In this document: one piece after another, positions 1 through 14,051 of the stretch | Layout of the letters: each line of letters starts with the position of its first letter | Position numbering within the stretch: position 1 is the stretch's first letter | Source: Diphasiastrum complanatum | Taxonomy: Eukaryota > Streptophyta > Lycopodiopsida > Lycopodiales > Lycopodiaceae | NCBI GenBank assembly: GCA_029204225.1 | Contig: CM055103.1 | Coordinates: forward strand, 7,522,866-7,586,865 | Length of the DNA: 64,000 nucleotides | Direction: 5' to 3' | Notes under the pieces: generated by a model | Database searches by the model: none | Told to the model about the DNA's origin: nothing | The model's input: only the letters and a program-made list of their open reading frames with translations | Made by a program: the position numbers and the translations under genes

Positions 1-566
1 AGACAATGCAACATTTCTTTATCATTATCACTTTGTATGTGGACTTGCTTTTCAGCAACAGTATCGATCTGATAAAGGAAGCTAAGACAATGCTATCTTC
101 CGAATTCGACAAGATCGATCTGGACGAAGCTCATTACTATCTAGGTATTCAAATCCAAAGAGACAGAAAATAGAAGTTGATTAATATTTCTCAACAAAGA
201 TACATCCACAATGTCTTAATCAGATATAATCTAATGAATTGCAAATTAGCTCTCTCCACCAATGGATCCAAGACTCAAGATGTCAAAGGACCAGTGTCCC
301 CAAACAATCGAAGAGAAGGAGCAGATGCGTGAGTATACTTATCATTTGATAATAGGATCTCTTATGTACGCAATGATCTGTACCAGACCAGACATAGCTT
401 TTGCAGTCAGTTTCTTGAGTCGGTATATGATCAATCCTTGTATAACACATTGGAAGGCTCTTATCAGAGTCATGAGATATCTTCGAACTACTATGGACTT
501 TTGCATTTGTTATGGAGGAGTCGACAACGACAAACTCAATCTTCACAGTGGTTTTTCATATGCAAG
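1..566 (+). pseudogene. Copia element C0: end of reverse transcriptase and start of RNase H region, broken
   Basis: This is the 3' part of a Ty1/copia pol. It reads through the RT active-site strand (ITLYVDLLF, where one Asp of the usual YVDD box is missing, consistent with a 3-base deletion), then DLDEAHYYLGIQIQRD, a stop at about 170, and, after a frame change near 262, the connection region with GSLMYAM, TRPDIAFAV and WKALIRVMRYL. It is a close copy of 3,046-3,520 in the neighbouring element C1. Reading stops at about 560, where the sequence jumps straight into an LTR start, so most of RNase H is deleted. The left end runs off the window. It cannot encode an active enzyme. Confidence 0.85.
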
Positions 567-735
567 TGTTGGATTGTTCTCCTTCTTACCAATCGTCTAA
601 TCGGTTTCAATCTTCATCCATTATTTATCCAGTTCTATGGATTTTCGCGTGTGTTTACATAGTCTGCAAAATTACAAGTGTTTTTACACAGTCTGCAGAA
701 TTACACGGAGATAAGTACAAAAGTAAAATTTGAAG
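567..735 (+). repeat. 5' part of a copia LTR (C0 3' LTR fragment)
   Basis: It starts TGTTGGATT and follows the same order as the LTR at 4,303: a TCTTCATCC block, then ACACAGTCTGCAGAA. It ends abruptly where C1 gag sequence begins, so the rest of this LTR and the leader of C1 have been lost by deletion. The RNase H to LTR junction at 560-570 lies at a short similarity (GCGAGTTGG in C1 against GCAAGTGTTGG here), consistent with microhomology deletion. Confidence 0.65.
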
Positions 736-1400
736 ACGACGACTCAAAGTGGAATTTGAAGGACGGTAAAGCTTTCGCGCTTGATCCTCAATACATTAGA
801 GCAGATTGGACACATAGCTGAAGGTAAAATGTCAAGAGACGTTTGGGACATTTTGAACTCACTAGATGACGTGAGGGACGTAACTACTAAGTTACATCTA
901 TGAAGGAAATTCTTCACATTCAAAAAGTCTACTAGTGATTCTCTTCAGAGTCACATTAGCCAGTTTAAAAATCTTCTGCAACAGATGGCCACTGTCGGAT
1001 CAGTCATAGACGATCAAGACGCAATTATGAAATTGCTTTCAAGCTTGCCCTCTACATATAAGAACTGGGTGATGATCATATTGACACACTCATATTTAAC
1101 TCTTACTAGAGTTATCACTATGTTGCTGCAAGAAGACAATAGAAGAAGTCAAGACACTTTGTCTACTTCCTCCTCTCAGGCTCTATTTGTCAACAAAGGC
1201 TCGAAGCGACAAAAGCAGAAAAGCTCTAAGAAGGCTACAACGAATCAGAAACAGACTCAAGGTCAAGAACAATCATCAAATCCACAGTTGAAGAAGAAGA
1301 TGTTTGCAGGTATTGCAAGCGCAATAACCATGAGATCAAGGATTGCTGAATTCTCCAAGCGAAGAACGCAGCCAAGCAACCTGATCAACAAGCAAACATA
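736..1400 (+). pseudogene. Copia element C1: gag (UBN2-type capsid) remnant
   Basis: Encodes part of a Ty1/copia capsid protein, which packages the element RNA in cytoplasmic particles. Visible landmarks are MSRDVWDILNSLDDV, a stop at about 900 within TKLHL*RKFFTF, then SLQSHISQFKNLLQQM and DDQDAIMKLLSSLPSTYKNW in the open stretch from 985. A zinc knuckle (CRYC...H..KDC pattern) can be read near 1,300-1,350 only by changing frame, so the nucleocapsid is frameshifted. The N-terminus is missing because the upstream sequence is an LTR fragment. The gag at 27,695-28,190 has the same motifs. Confidence 0.8.
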
Positions 1401-1404
1401 GTCT

Positions 1405-1697
1405 CCTCATCTCCCTAGGTCAAAGTGGACGAAGGCGCATTCATGGTCAAAGATCAAAGCGCATTTTGGGATGATTCATGGTTTTTGGATTCTGGAGCAA
1501 CTCAACATATGACCAATCAACATGAGATCTTCAACTCCTACATTCCTTACACCACAAAAAAATTTGTTCATCTTGGTGACAATAGTACTCACACTATTGA
1601 AGGTGAATGTACTGTAAGATTTTGATTCCAGCATGATCAATTCAAATTACTATCAAAGGTTTTATATGTTCCTAAACTCTCTACAAATCTGTTATCA
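1405..1697 (+). pseudogene. Copia C1: aspartic protease remnant
   Basis: Retropepsin-like protease of a copia polyprotein, which normally cleaves Gag-Pol. The catalytic motif WFLDSGATQHMT lies near 1,480-1,510, followed by the flap-like FVHLGDNSTHTIEGECTV. A stop at 1,623-1,625 interrupts the domain, and the expected continuation (LYVPKLSTNLLSV) can still be read downstream to about 1,700. It lies in the usual order between gag and the pre-integrase region. Non-functional because of the stop and of the breaks on either side. Confidence 0.82.
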
Positions 1698-2423
1698 GTG
1701 AGTAGAATTACAGATTTAGGTCATAAGGTAGAATTTGAATATGATCAATGCAGAATTATTAATGGGAGTGATAAGATCCTTGCACTCGATAAGAGGCATG
1801 GTTACTTATATAGATTGGCACACTGTTATTCTGAGTTTAGTCAAGTCTTGAAAACCTCTATTCTAGTCAATAAAGCATTACTATGGCATCATCGCTTAGA
1901 ACACGTGAATCATGCATCTATTTTGAACATGACCAAACAATCCATGGTCCTTGATCTCGACTATCCTTCTGGTAAAGTCGATCTCCCTGTTTGTCATAGC
2001 TGCATTTTTGGAAAGCAGGCTAGGTTTCCTTTTAGATCAAACCATATGCATGCAGCAAAAGATCTATTAGATGTTATTCATACATATATATGTGGACCTA
2101 TGAAAACTCCTTCATTGCTAGATGCAAAGTACTTCATTACCTTTATTGACGAATTCTCCAGATGTTCTATTAAAGGCCTCTCAGACAAAACACCATTCAA
2201 AGTTTGGACAAGTACCAAACCTTCTTTATCAAACTTACGAGTTTTTGGATGTACTGCTTTTGCACAGATACCTCGTGATCTTAGGAAGAAGCTCGACTTC
2301 CAGAGTATCAAGTGTGTTTTCATCAACTACACTACTTCAGATCAAGCCTACAAGTTGTTCAATCCCATTGAGTCGAAGATATTCACTAGTCGGGATGTCA
2401 TCTTCATCGAAGATCAATTTTAA
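1698..2423 (+). pseudogene. Copia C1: GAG-pre-integrase and integrase with internal deletion
   Basis: The zinc-binding HHCC module is intact: WHHRLEHVNHASI, then CHSCIFGKQARFPF. The core begins DLLDVIHTYICGPM with Ile-His-Thr-Tyr, where functional copies have a catalytic Asp after the Thr, and continues YFITFIDEFSR. It then jumps in frame at about 2,166 directly to the end of the domain (DKTPFKVWTSTKPSLSNLRVFGCTAFAQIP), so the second Asp and the Glu of the DDE triad are missing. The C-terminal stretch SIKCVFINYTTSDQAYKLFNP and SRDVIFIED is present. The frame is open but the enzyme cannot be active. Confidence 0.85.
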
Positions 2424-3179
2424 GACCTCAAAGGAAAGGGCACTTCCCATGTAGCCGACCTGTCAGATTCTCCTGACGCTTTGAACTTTCCAGTTCCACA
2501 GGCAACCATTCTCATTGAAGGAGCAAGCTCTTTTACTTTTGATGAACAACGAATGAACGGTGGATCAGAAGATGATGATGTTGCAGTTCAGCAACTACAG
2601 TATGATAGAAACAATCAACTTCCTATATTATCTAGAAGATCTTCAACGACTAGCAGACCACCTAACCGGTATATTGACGAGTCTGTGGCATATCTTGTTC
2701 AGGAACCGACGTCTGTCCAAGAGGCACTCAGTCAGTCTGACTCAGATCTCTGGAAAGAAGCTATGGATAAATAGTATTCATCTTTTATCAAGAACCAGAC
2801 GTGGACAATTGTCAAATTACCTGCTAGCAAATGGATTTTCAAAGTCAAGTACAATGCAGATGGAAGCATCAACAAAAGAAAGGCAAGACTAGTAGCCAGA
2901 GGTTTTTCTCAGGTATACAACGTCGATTACATTGAGACCTTCAGTCCAGTAGTCAAGCATTCTTCTATTCGACTTTTGCTATTATTTTCCGCTGCAACAG
3001 ATTTGGAAATACATCAAATGGATGTACAAACAGTATATCTCATGCTATCTTCCGAATTCGACATGACCGATCTGGATGAAGCTCATTTCTACCTTGGTAT
3101 ACAAATCCACAGAGACAAAACAAAAATTGATCTACATTACACAACGGAGGTACATCTGCAACATTTTAGTCAGATATAG
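2424..3179 (+). pseudogene. Copia C1: reverse transcriptase, N-terminal half plus deletion
   Basis: After a variable linker (SRRSSTTSRPPNRYIDES) the RT domain begins VQEALSQSDSDLWKEAMDK, has a stop at 2,772, and resumes as ASKWIFKVKYNADGSI, RKARLVARGFSQ, YIETFSPVVKHSSIRLLL and LEIHQMDVQTVYL. At about 3,042 the sequence skips to MLSSEFDMTDLDEAHFYLGIQI. The whole palm segment carrying PQGF-type and YVDD motifs is therefore deleted. It needs two frame changes to read. No RT activity is possible. Confidence 0.82.
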
Positions 3180-4295
3180 TCTGATCAATTGCAAGTTAGC
3201 TCTCTCACCAATGGAACTAGAACTCAGATTGTCAAAGGACCAGTGTCCCCAAACAATTCATGAGAAGCAGCAGATGCGTGAGCGTCCTTACCATTCTATT
3301 ATAGGGTCTCTTATGCACGCCATGATCTATACCAGGCCAGACATAGCTTTTGCAGTCTGCTCTCTCAGACAGTTTATGACTCATCCTGGTATAACACATT
3401 GGAAGGCTCTTATCAGAGTCATGAGATATCTTCGAGCTACTATGGACTTTTGCAATTGTTATGGAGCAGTCGGCAACGACAAACTCAATTTACTCAGTGG
3501 TTACACAAATGCGAGTTGGGCAAGAGATGTAGACACTCGTATATCTACTTTCGGATTTACATTTTCCTCAACAATGGTCCAACTTCCTGGAACAGTCGCA
3601 AGCAATCTTCAATAGCTCTATCTTCCACTGAATTAGAGTATATCACAGTCTCTCAAGCTACAAAGGAAGCAATTTGGTTGAGGAACTTACTCTCAAATAT
3701 TGGTATGAATCAATATGCTCCGCGACGACATTATTTTGTGATAATCAAAGTGCCATCGCTTCATCAACCAACCCTGGATTTCATTTCTTTTCGAGCTAGA
3801 CCTATCTTCTGCATACTACTTTCCGGCAGTAAGTTGGGTAGGAGATGTAGTCACTCGTAAATCCACTTCAGGATTTACATTCTTCCTCAACAATGGTCCT
3901 ATTCAATGGAACAGTTGCAAGCAAACTTTGATAGCTCTATCTTCCACTAAATCAGAGTATATTGCAGCCTCTCAAGTTACAAAGGAAGCAGTATGTTGAG
4001 AAACTTACTTTCAGATATCAGTCTGAATCAATATGCTCCGACAATTCTATTTTTTGATAATCAAAGTGTCATTGCTTTATCAGCCAACCCTAGATTTCAT
4101 TCTAGGAGTAAGCACATTGAAAGTAAGTATCGCTATGTCAAAAGCAAAGTTCTCAACAAAGAGATTGACTTGCAGTACTTTCGAATGCAAGATATGACAG
4201 CGGATATTTTTACTAAAGCATTGAAGTTGGATGCACACAAGAAATTTTGTGCAGAACTAAGTTTGAAGGTCAAAGCATTCATGGATTCAAATTAA
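3180..4295 (+). pseudogene. Copia C1: RT connection and RNase H with a partial internal duplication
   Basis: The connection region is recognisable (INCKLALSPMELEL, GSLMHAMIYTRPDIAFAV, WKALIRVMRYLRATMDF, then SGYTNASWARD). The RNase H segment follows (SSTELEYITVSQATKEAIWLRN). A stretch of about 270 bases is then present twice: about 3,505-3,775 and again about 3,830-4,095 (GRRCSHS to RNLLSDISLNQYAP). The second copy leads into the proper end: SANPRFHSRSKHIESKY, VLNKEIDLQYFRMQDMTADIFTKAL, closing with a stop at 4,293-4,295. Frame changes are needed at about 3,615, 3,840 and 3,990. The purine-rich stretch at 4,294-4,302 is the expected polypurine tract position before the LTR. Confidence 0.82.
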
Positions 4296-4302
4296 GGAAG
4301 AG

Positions 4303-4657
4303 TGTTGGATTATTTTCATGATTATCGACTAATCATTTTTAATCTTCATCCACTACATTATCCAGCTCTGCAGTTTTATGCATATTTCTACACAGTCTGC
4401 AGAAATACTCAAGAATCGCTCAATCTTCAAGAAGTACTAACTGGATGGATGTCAGCTCATGATTGCCAATTGGCCATTAAGATTTATGACCAAATTAGCT
4501 ATCCTACTAGACTTGCCACATTTTTGCTTAGTATAAATAGTTGATCATACGTCTATTATTTTCAATCAAGTAGCAGCTCTCTCAAGCTTTCAAGCTTGAA
4601 CACTCTTGCACATTCTAGCTCAGTTCTTCATAGTTTATTTAGAATATGGTCATAACA
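4303..4657 (+). repeat. Copia C1 3' LTR
   Basis: Begins TGTTGGATT directly after the RNase H stop and purine tract, and may end CATAACA at 4,657. A TATA box (TATAAATAG) lies at 4,531-4,539, as expected for a U3 promoter. Similar LTR sequence occurs at 567-735 (+), 14,850-14,942 (-) and 53,270-53,590 (-). The right edge is uncertain. The last 30 bases could instead belong to the adjoining gypsy remnant, whose LTR on the minus strand would also start TGTTATG here. Confidence 0.7.
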
Positions 4658-5110
4658 TTCTTCCTCCCTTAAACAGGTTATGTCCTCAGAACAAGAAAAA
4701 GAAAACATGAAATTATTCCTTAAGCTTTCAAATCTTACCCATGAATCATTATACTTAGTCTAATTGTTCCATCTGAATAAGTACTTAGAGATGCAACAAT
4801 TTTTAAATTGCTTGCCTCTACTCATGAATACTAATTCAAATCCCAAAAATACACTTAGCTATAAATCCTCCAAATGGGTTGATCTTATCCAAAAAAAACT
4901 CATCACCTTCATGTAATTTCAATTACATGAAACATTGGGTGATTTACTTTAATCCAGAAATCAAATTCGAAAGCTGAAAAAATTCCATTTCAATTTCTTG
5001 CAAAAAATAATGCTTCTTGGTACAAATATTCTTAGAATATCCAAATATTCTAAAATACCACAATTCAGTCATCTAAAATCTCTAGGAGATCCATCAAATC
5101 TCAGACAATT
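4658..5110 (-). mobile_element. Heavily decayed gypsy pol 3' end
   Basis: Read on the minus strand, this matches the order of the gypsy integrase tail at 40,949-41,440. Shared landmarks are the plus-strand words CATAACATTCTTC, CCTCCAAATG, TTACATGAAACATTGGGTGA and CAGTCATC. No open frame of any length is left and the copy has drifted to high A+T. I see the homology only by aligning it by eye with the other copy. Further right the similarity fades. Confidence 0.5.
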
Positions 5111-6981
5111 ATAAGTCAAACCAGAGTACTATATTTACTCTAATGAGTTAACAGCCCCATTTCTAGCATCATATGCAAGAAATCAGCAACTATTTGTATC
5201 TTAATAGATTTATCTGTCTCCTATAAATCTGGAGATATAGACTGAACTTTGCACACAAGCACTTATAGACTACAATCTTAAAGATAAGGAAATTCCTCAT
5301 AAGTAAACAATTACTTAATGAAAATGCTTATGAGTTCCACACAATCTCAAGTATGTGCTGGAGTAAAGAAATTTAGAGTTCGACCAACACATCTAAATCC
5401 TTGACTCAACCAATTGATCAAGAATTACTCATTATCTTAAGAATTCTCACATTCTCTTAAAATCTTCAAATGACCTTTAAATATCAATTTATGATCCGCC
5501 AATCATAAACATTTAGAATCTTATGATTCGTCAATCATAATTTACAAGATTCCAAAACCATACTTAATCATTGAAAGATACTGGAGAATATGTACAACAT
5601 ACAACTCAGGAAATATAAGAATCATTCTGAAATCTTTTCAAGGAAAAATACTGGATTCCAAGAATATTCTTCTAACCCCCGGATTCTTAACCAGATTATG
5701 ATTTCCAAATTCTACAATCAACCAAGTAATTAAAGACCATTTTATACATATGTCTTTAACAAGATAAACTCTATACAATCACCTAGAACAATATCTAGAG
5801 ATTACAAAGTTCTACTAAATTCCAAAAATTCAATTTATCATTCTGAAACCATTAGGATCTGGTATCCGATTGAGCTAACAGAGATGCTATCACTAATGAA
5901 TCAAGTCTATTCCTAACTGAGAAATACTCACCCAAGAATTCAGTATCCTATGCACACAATTTTCTGATGAATCCAATTGACTCATAAGTTATGTGTCTTA
6001 CAAGCAGTACACACAAAACAAATAGTTTTCGGTGAGTTATTCTTGGAACCATTAGGATCTGGTATCCAATTGAGCTCACAGGGATACTATCACTAATGAA
6101 TCAAGTCTATTCCTCAACTGAGAAATACTCACCCAAGAATTCAGTATCCTATGCACACAATTTTCTGATGAATCCAATTGACTCATAAATTATGTGTCTT
6201 ACAAGCAGTATACAGAAAACAAACAGTTTCCGGTGAATTCTCTTCACACAGTCTGTTTTAACAATTAATTTCCACAAAAGTAAATCAACTACTCAAGTTA
6301 ATCGCTCATGATTTAGAAATCTTAAATGTCTAAGTGAGGAACTCAATTATACTAGTATAACACCACATTTAGATCCTTATCTAAATCATTTTTAAGTTAA
6401 CCTATAGATCTATCAGAACATATCTGTTAACTCTGAAAGTAATTGTCAAAACACAATACTTGATCATATGACTATGTTCAACAACTAGGTTAAGTGCACC
6501 AGATAACCTTAGTAACTAGGAATACATAGTAGATCCAAACAAGATTAATCGTGCACATATGAGAATAATCTCACTATAACCAATACATAAACACATATGT
6601 CTGGCAGATTTCTCCTAAATTTGCATATGTTACTCACATATATCACTGAGAATCTCGTAACTCAACTACTAAAACAACTCTATTTTTCAAGAATAAATAA
6701 CATATCTAGAAAATCTCTGAAGTGAATAATTCCACATCACAAACTTCCAACCATCATACTTTTACTTACAAAGTTTCTTCAACCGGTCAACCTACCTCAG
6801 ATCTTAGTGTACAAACCAAGATTAGGTTAACTTATATAGACATCTTTGGACATAAGGTTAAGATTAAAACTTTATTCCATCTGATCCAATCCATAACTAA
6901 ATGGTACTTGGTAGCCAATCAGTGAACCTTAATTTAATATTTACCACTACTTCCCATATTCATGAATATCTCATAGCTCAA
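5111..6981. other. AT-rich stretch without recognisable gene
   Basis: No frame resembles a known protein. The first part may be the continuation of the decayed gypsy element. The only clear structure is the 200-bp tandem duplication listed separately. Short ORFs here, including 6,722-6,925, have no protein-like features. Confidence 0.6.
5842..6238. repeat. Tandem duplication, unit about 200 bp, two copies
   Basis: Copy 1 is about 5,842-6,041 and copy 2 about 6,042-6,238. The units share long identical runs, such as ACCATTAGGATCTGGTATCC at 5,849 and 6,049 and CAAGTCTATTCCT further on. They differ at scattered bases (AGCTAACAGAGATGC against AGCTCACAGGGATAC). No coding content is recognised. 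Confidence 0.9.
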
Positions 6982-7215
6982 TGTCAATAATCAGATATGG
7001 AACATCAAGCATTCACCATAAGCAATCACCACAAGAAGGCGAAAAAAGAACACGCACAATCACACTATCATACTAAATCATACTGAACGTAAAAAGAGAG
7101 AAAATCTACGAGTAGACTAATAGACTAGCCTACGGCTAATGACAACTGGTCACAACTGTCAACATCAATGTACATCGTAAACAGTAGCAATGAAGTTTAT
7201 CATTGATTTCTAACA
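6982..7215 (-). repeat. Copia element C2 3' LTR (minus strand)
   Basis: On the minus strand the LTR starts TGTTAGAAATCAATG at 7,215, immediately after a GAGGGAGAG purine tract, and ends ATTATTGACA at 6,982 (TG...CA, 234 bp). A second copy of the same family lies in the opposite orientation at 17,135-17,422 and shares the blocks AATGATAAACTTCATT, GGCTAGTCTATTAGTCTACTC and GGTGAATG.TTGAT. Internal RNase H sequence follows on its right, as expected for a minus-strand 3' LTR. Confidence 0.8.
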
Positions 7216-7690
7216 CTCTCCCTCAATGATAAAATTATATTCTTCTATTCCTAATAGAGTACGAAACCTCTCAAATTTACATCTACTTAATGACTTAGTA
7301 AATCTGCCATTTGATCTTCAGATTTACAAAAAACAAGATCAATGGCTCCATCAAAAATTTTCTCTCGAACAAAATGGTAGTGTATTTTGATGTGCTTGGT
7401 TCGAACATGTAAATCTAAATTTTTGGCAAGGTGAATGCAACTTTGATTATCGCAAGATATAGTAGTCACATCCACCTGTGGTTGACCTAAATCCACAAGC
7501 AATCTTCGTAACCATACCGCTTCTTGTGTAGCATTGCTGAGTGCCCGATATTGATCTTCCATCGATGACAAGGCTACTGTAGGTTGCTTTTTGCTGCTCC
7601 ATGAAATCGCAGTTGTACCGTAACTAAATGTATGACCACTGGTAGATCTTTTGTCATCAGTATTACATCTTAGAAAGATCCACAAGAGTG
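7216..7690 (-). pseudogene. Copia C2: RNase H C-terminal part
   Basis: Minus-strand frame 7,685 to 7,287 contains the copia RNase H signature: NTDDKRSTSGHTFSYG, ISWSSKKQPTVALSS, EAVWLRRLLVDLG, CDNQSCIHLAKN, RTKHIKIHYHFVREK and DQMADLL. The reading frame then shifts, and the last residues of the polyprotein are seen out of frame up to the polypurine tract at about 7,216. The domain begins at the very end of its first half, so the first catalytic residues and the whole RT are absent. The left neighbour is its 3' LTR; nothing of the element remains on the right. Confidence 0.88.
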
Positions 7691-11083
<3,393 letters not shown>

Positions 11084-11319
11084 CCCCTACATATTGATAT
11101 GATCCACTAAAGTATTTTAAACATGTAATAATATATGGGTTATACCCTTCATTGCATTTAGTGTGTACTTAAACAAACATTATAATGTTATGTACAATCC
11201 TTATTTTGTATGTAATTTTTTTAAAAATGTACTATTAATGTTTTTTTTAATGGTTACTTTTGGTATTCATATGATGTCATGAATATTAGAAGTATAATAA
11301 AATAAATAAATCAATAAGA

Positions 11320-11790
11320 AATAAGAATGAAACTTTTGTACCAAAAATAGTTTCCACTTTCTATAAATTATTGATGTAGAAAGTACACATTATTACAATG
11401 TTTAACATTTAAGTTCATGTTTGAGACAATATATTATTGGAGTTAAAGTGATCAAGCGAAAAAAGGTTCAAGTGATATAGTGATACATTGAAGTTGAACA
11501 TGTGGAAGTAAATGCAAAGTTTTTTCGAGAGAAGGTCATAATATCTTGGTTATATACCTTTTATTAAGACAACACTACCCACTAAGTTGACTAACAACTA
11601 ACAAAATGACTCCAATGATCTACTATTTCAAGTTTAAACATAAATGTTAAGATTGTAATAATCTCTATTTCATGTCAAAAATTACATGTTAATAATATAT
11701 TACCATTTGAAAACTTAAATTATAAAATAAAAATATGTTATTTTGAAATACAAAAGTGTCATTATTATTTCTTATAGTAGAGTTTTTACT
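11320..11790 (+). repeat. Left arm of a long inverted repeat (partner 18,620-19,085)
   Basis: The reverse complement of 18,620-19,085 aligns along this stretch. Landmarks in the same order are GATGTAGAAAGTACA (partner ACGTAGAAAGTACA), AAGTAAATGCAAAGTTTT, TCGAGAGAA, CTTGGTTATATACC, CTAACAACTAACAAAA, GACTCCAA and ATACAAAAG.GTCA. Similarity is partial, with many substitutions and small indels. No ORF is present. It could be a terminal or subterminal arm of a non-autonomous DNA element, or two inversely inserted copies of one repeat. The stretch 11,791-12,105 beside it is AT-rich and holds nothing I recognise. Confidence 0.75.
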
Positions 11791-12105
11791 TTGTTCTATT
11801 CGGCTGATGTAGTTATAATAAGTAGCCTCGCCATTTTAGCCCATGACACGGGGTGTTGTAAAATTTGATTGATGGTAAATTTCGTAAGCCGAACATTACG
11901 TTAAGAAAGCGCGTGTTCGTCTTTGTATTTCAATAGGAGAAGGATATCAAATAATTTGTTACAAGATAATTTCTAAAACACTATAAAATTATTGGTTAAA
12001 TTTTATATTATAAATATATATAATTTGTTTAACTTAAGTCCTCTATATTAATTTTCAATTGCATGGAATGCAATTTAAATGTTTGCAACTTTTTTTATTC
12101 GTTAA

Positions 12106-12420
12106 TTATAAAGATCCCAAGCATAAAGGTATGGATCCTATGCCTTCTACCTTACAAGCATAATCATTTGCTGTAAAAATTGACTTGATAGGTCCATCAT
12201 AGGTAGATAAGTTTGAGAAATACTCCCTCTTACTTGTCATGTGGGAGCTAGCACTATCTATCCACCAAGGGTCTTCATCTCTTATGCTTGAAGATGAGAA
12301 ACTTGACATCATGAGTGAATCTTCATGCGAGCTCTCCTCTTCCTCTTGGCCTAGGTTTGCTTGACTTTGAGATTGCTTTTTCTTGAAGCACTAAGAAGAA
12401 AAATCTCAATTTTGCTCATA
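12106..12420 (-). pseudogene. Copia element C10: protease fragment
   Basis: The minus-strand frame from 12,312 reads SIRDEDPWWIDSASSHMT, then SNLSTYDG and CKVEGIGSIPL. This is the start of a copia retropepsin, preceded on the right by a short gag/nucleocapsid tail with CFKKK and an acidic linker. The catalytic triplet is DSA rather than the more usual DSG. Only about 70 residues of the domain remain, and both flanks are unrelated sequence. Confidence 0.72.
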
Positions 12421-12783
12421 ATTAGATGGAAATCCCATCACATACTTATACATGTAGAGCTCGGATTTGAGCATATTAGGGCTTCTATGTATTCATCATA
12501 ACCTAACCCTAACAGCTAACCTAAGGATCCACTTGATTCACCCTATTTAGGGTCAATGCCTCGAGATCCAAAAACAATGAGAAATATGCTATTTCTAGCT
12601 CCTACTTTTTCTCTACCCTATCTATGCACTCTTTGGACATATCCCAAAGGTACCATTCCAAAGCTAGGTTAATGATTTAACTTAGAATAAGGTATCCTAT
12701 GCTTTTGGCACGTGTGACATCCCACAACATGGCCTCAAAGTCATTTACAAGTGGTAATTGTGCAAACTAACTTAAATTTAACA
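12421..12783. other. No gene recognised
   Basis: Short stretch between a copia scrap and a gypsy remnant. No ORF or repeat of note is seen. Confidence 0.5.
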
Positions 12784-13168
12784 CAAAGATCTGGGCTAAA
12801 TCAGAAGCCTTTATAGTCGACTTAACTGGTATGAAACAAGCTAACTTAGTATAGAATCATTTTGTCGTTGGGTCTTAGGAAGTTCAACTACAAAATTATA
12901 GCCATCTCTTATCAGGAATATCTAATGGATGCAACAAACCACCAGCCTTATGGCGTTCAGCCTTTGTTAGTTGACAGGGCTTGCATTTTATAACATATGA
13001 CTCGACATATAGTTTGAGATTTGGACAATAAAACTCCCTTTTAGCCAAGTCTAGAGTTTTGTGTATACCGAGATGTCCTGCACAGGGTATATAATGACAT
13101 TCAAACAAAATTTTGTATTTGAGCTCCTCATTCCTAGGTACACAAACTTTTCCATTCCACAATAGCAA
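12784..13168 (-). pseudogene. Gypsy element G4: integrase zinc-binding region and start of core
   Basis: The minus-strand frame 13,168-12,896 carries the HHCC-type module: HYIPCAGHLGIHKTLDLAKR, FYCPNL, YVIKCKPCQLTKAERHK, then GLLHPLDIPDKRWL. In other frames the integrase core continues (FVVELPKTQRQND, VKSTIKASDLAQIFV) to about 12,784, where similarity ends. The second Asp and the Glu of the catalytic triad are therefore missing. The element at 40,949-41,775 belongs to the same family and overlaps this copy only in the KST.KA.DLAQIFV segment. Confidence 0.82.
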
Positions 13169-13440
13169 TCCATCTTGAATGGTAAGCTATCCAACAATCT
13201 TCTTATATTTCTTTGTTAGTTGAGTCCCCTGTGTACTTGACTCAGCACTGTCGACATTTCTTTCGATTTGAACAATTTTTCAAATATGACCAAAATGAGA
13301 GTCTGATTCATATTTTCTTGTTAGCAAAAGATATAGGTCCGTGGAAATCTGGTGAGTGACAACTCGTTCAGTTCACTGATCCCCGACTAAGAGCATCTAC
13401 AACTTGATTAGAGCTATCTCTTATGTAACAGATTTCGTGA
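13169..13440 (-). pseudogene. Gypsy G4: RNase H tail fused to gag
   Basis: On the minus strand this reads HEICYIRDSSNQVVDALSRG, the conserved end of a Ty3/gypsy RNase H domain, then a poorly conserved linker toward the integrase. Upstream on the minus strand it joins gag directly at about 13,440. Protease, reverse transcriptase and most of RNase H are thus deleted. Several stops occur in the linker. Confidence 0.7.
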
Positions 13441-14051
13441 TCATTCTTGCATCAATTACATTTTGCCTACATTCGTTTTGATAGTCGGTTGGCAAACCTA
13501 GGACAACAAACTACCATAATGCCAACTTTGCATCGAATGATGGAACCTTATTCCATAGGTCCATGAATTCTTGGATATAAGAGTCCAAGCTCTTTGTACC
13601 CATTTTGCAGTTCAAGAGGTTCAGGTAGTAGTTAACGTCATCTGCTATCACGAAAGCTTTTTTAAAGACTTCCGCAAATGCATCCTAGGTAGTTGGTTTC
13701 ACCAGTAAATCTCGCTGCCACCATGATGCTTTGCCACATAGGAACAACACGACACTTTCAATTTTTTTCCCATCTGAAACTCCATGCAGGTTGAAGTAAC
13801 TGCTCCACTTAAAGAGCCAGTCTTCAAAAACTTCAAGTTTCCGCTCCTTCTCTCCCAAATAAATCTCTGGTTGAAAATCAAGATTGGGTGAAGATAACAG
13901 TTTGACTTGGTTTAGAAGAACCTCCATTTGCTGATCTCTCATTTGATTCCGATTATTTATATCATTTTGAGCATCGTCCTCAACTGTTGGCAAATCACCA
14001 TATAGGATGGTGCACTTGGATTTGTAGTTTGATTTGAAGTTTCTTTGGCCA
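13441..14051 (-). pseudogene. Gypsy G4: gag (retrotransposon capsid)
   Basis: A start codon at 14,049-14,051 (minus) opens MAKETSNQTTNPSAPSYMV. After a frame change this continues as the 13,993-13,685 frame with MEVLLNQVKLLSS, FEDWLFKWSSYFNLHGVSDG, IESVVLFLCGKASWWQRDL. Beyond a stop it goes on as DAFAEVFKKAF and DSYIQEFMDLWNKVPSFDAK. W..Y....G......K......L.G.A..WW is the usual gypsy capsid pattern. At least one frameshift and one stop make it non-functional. Confidence 0.78.
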
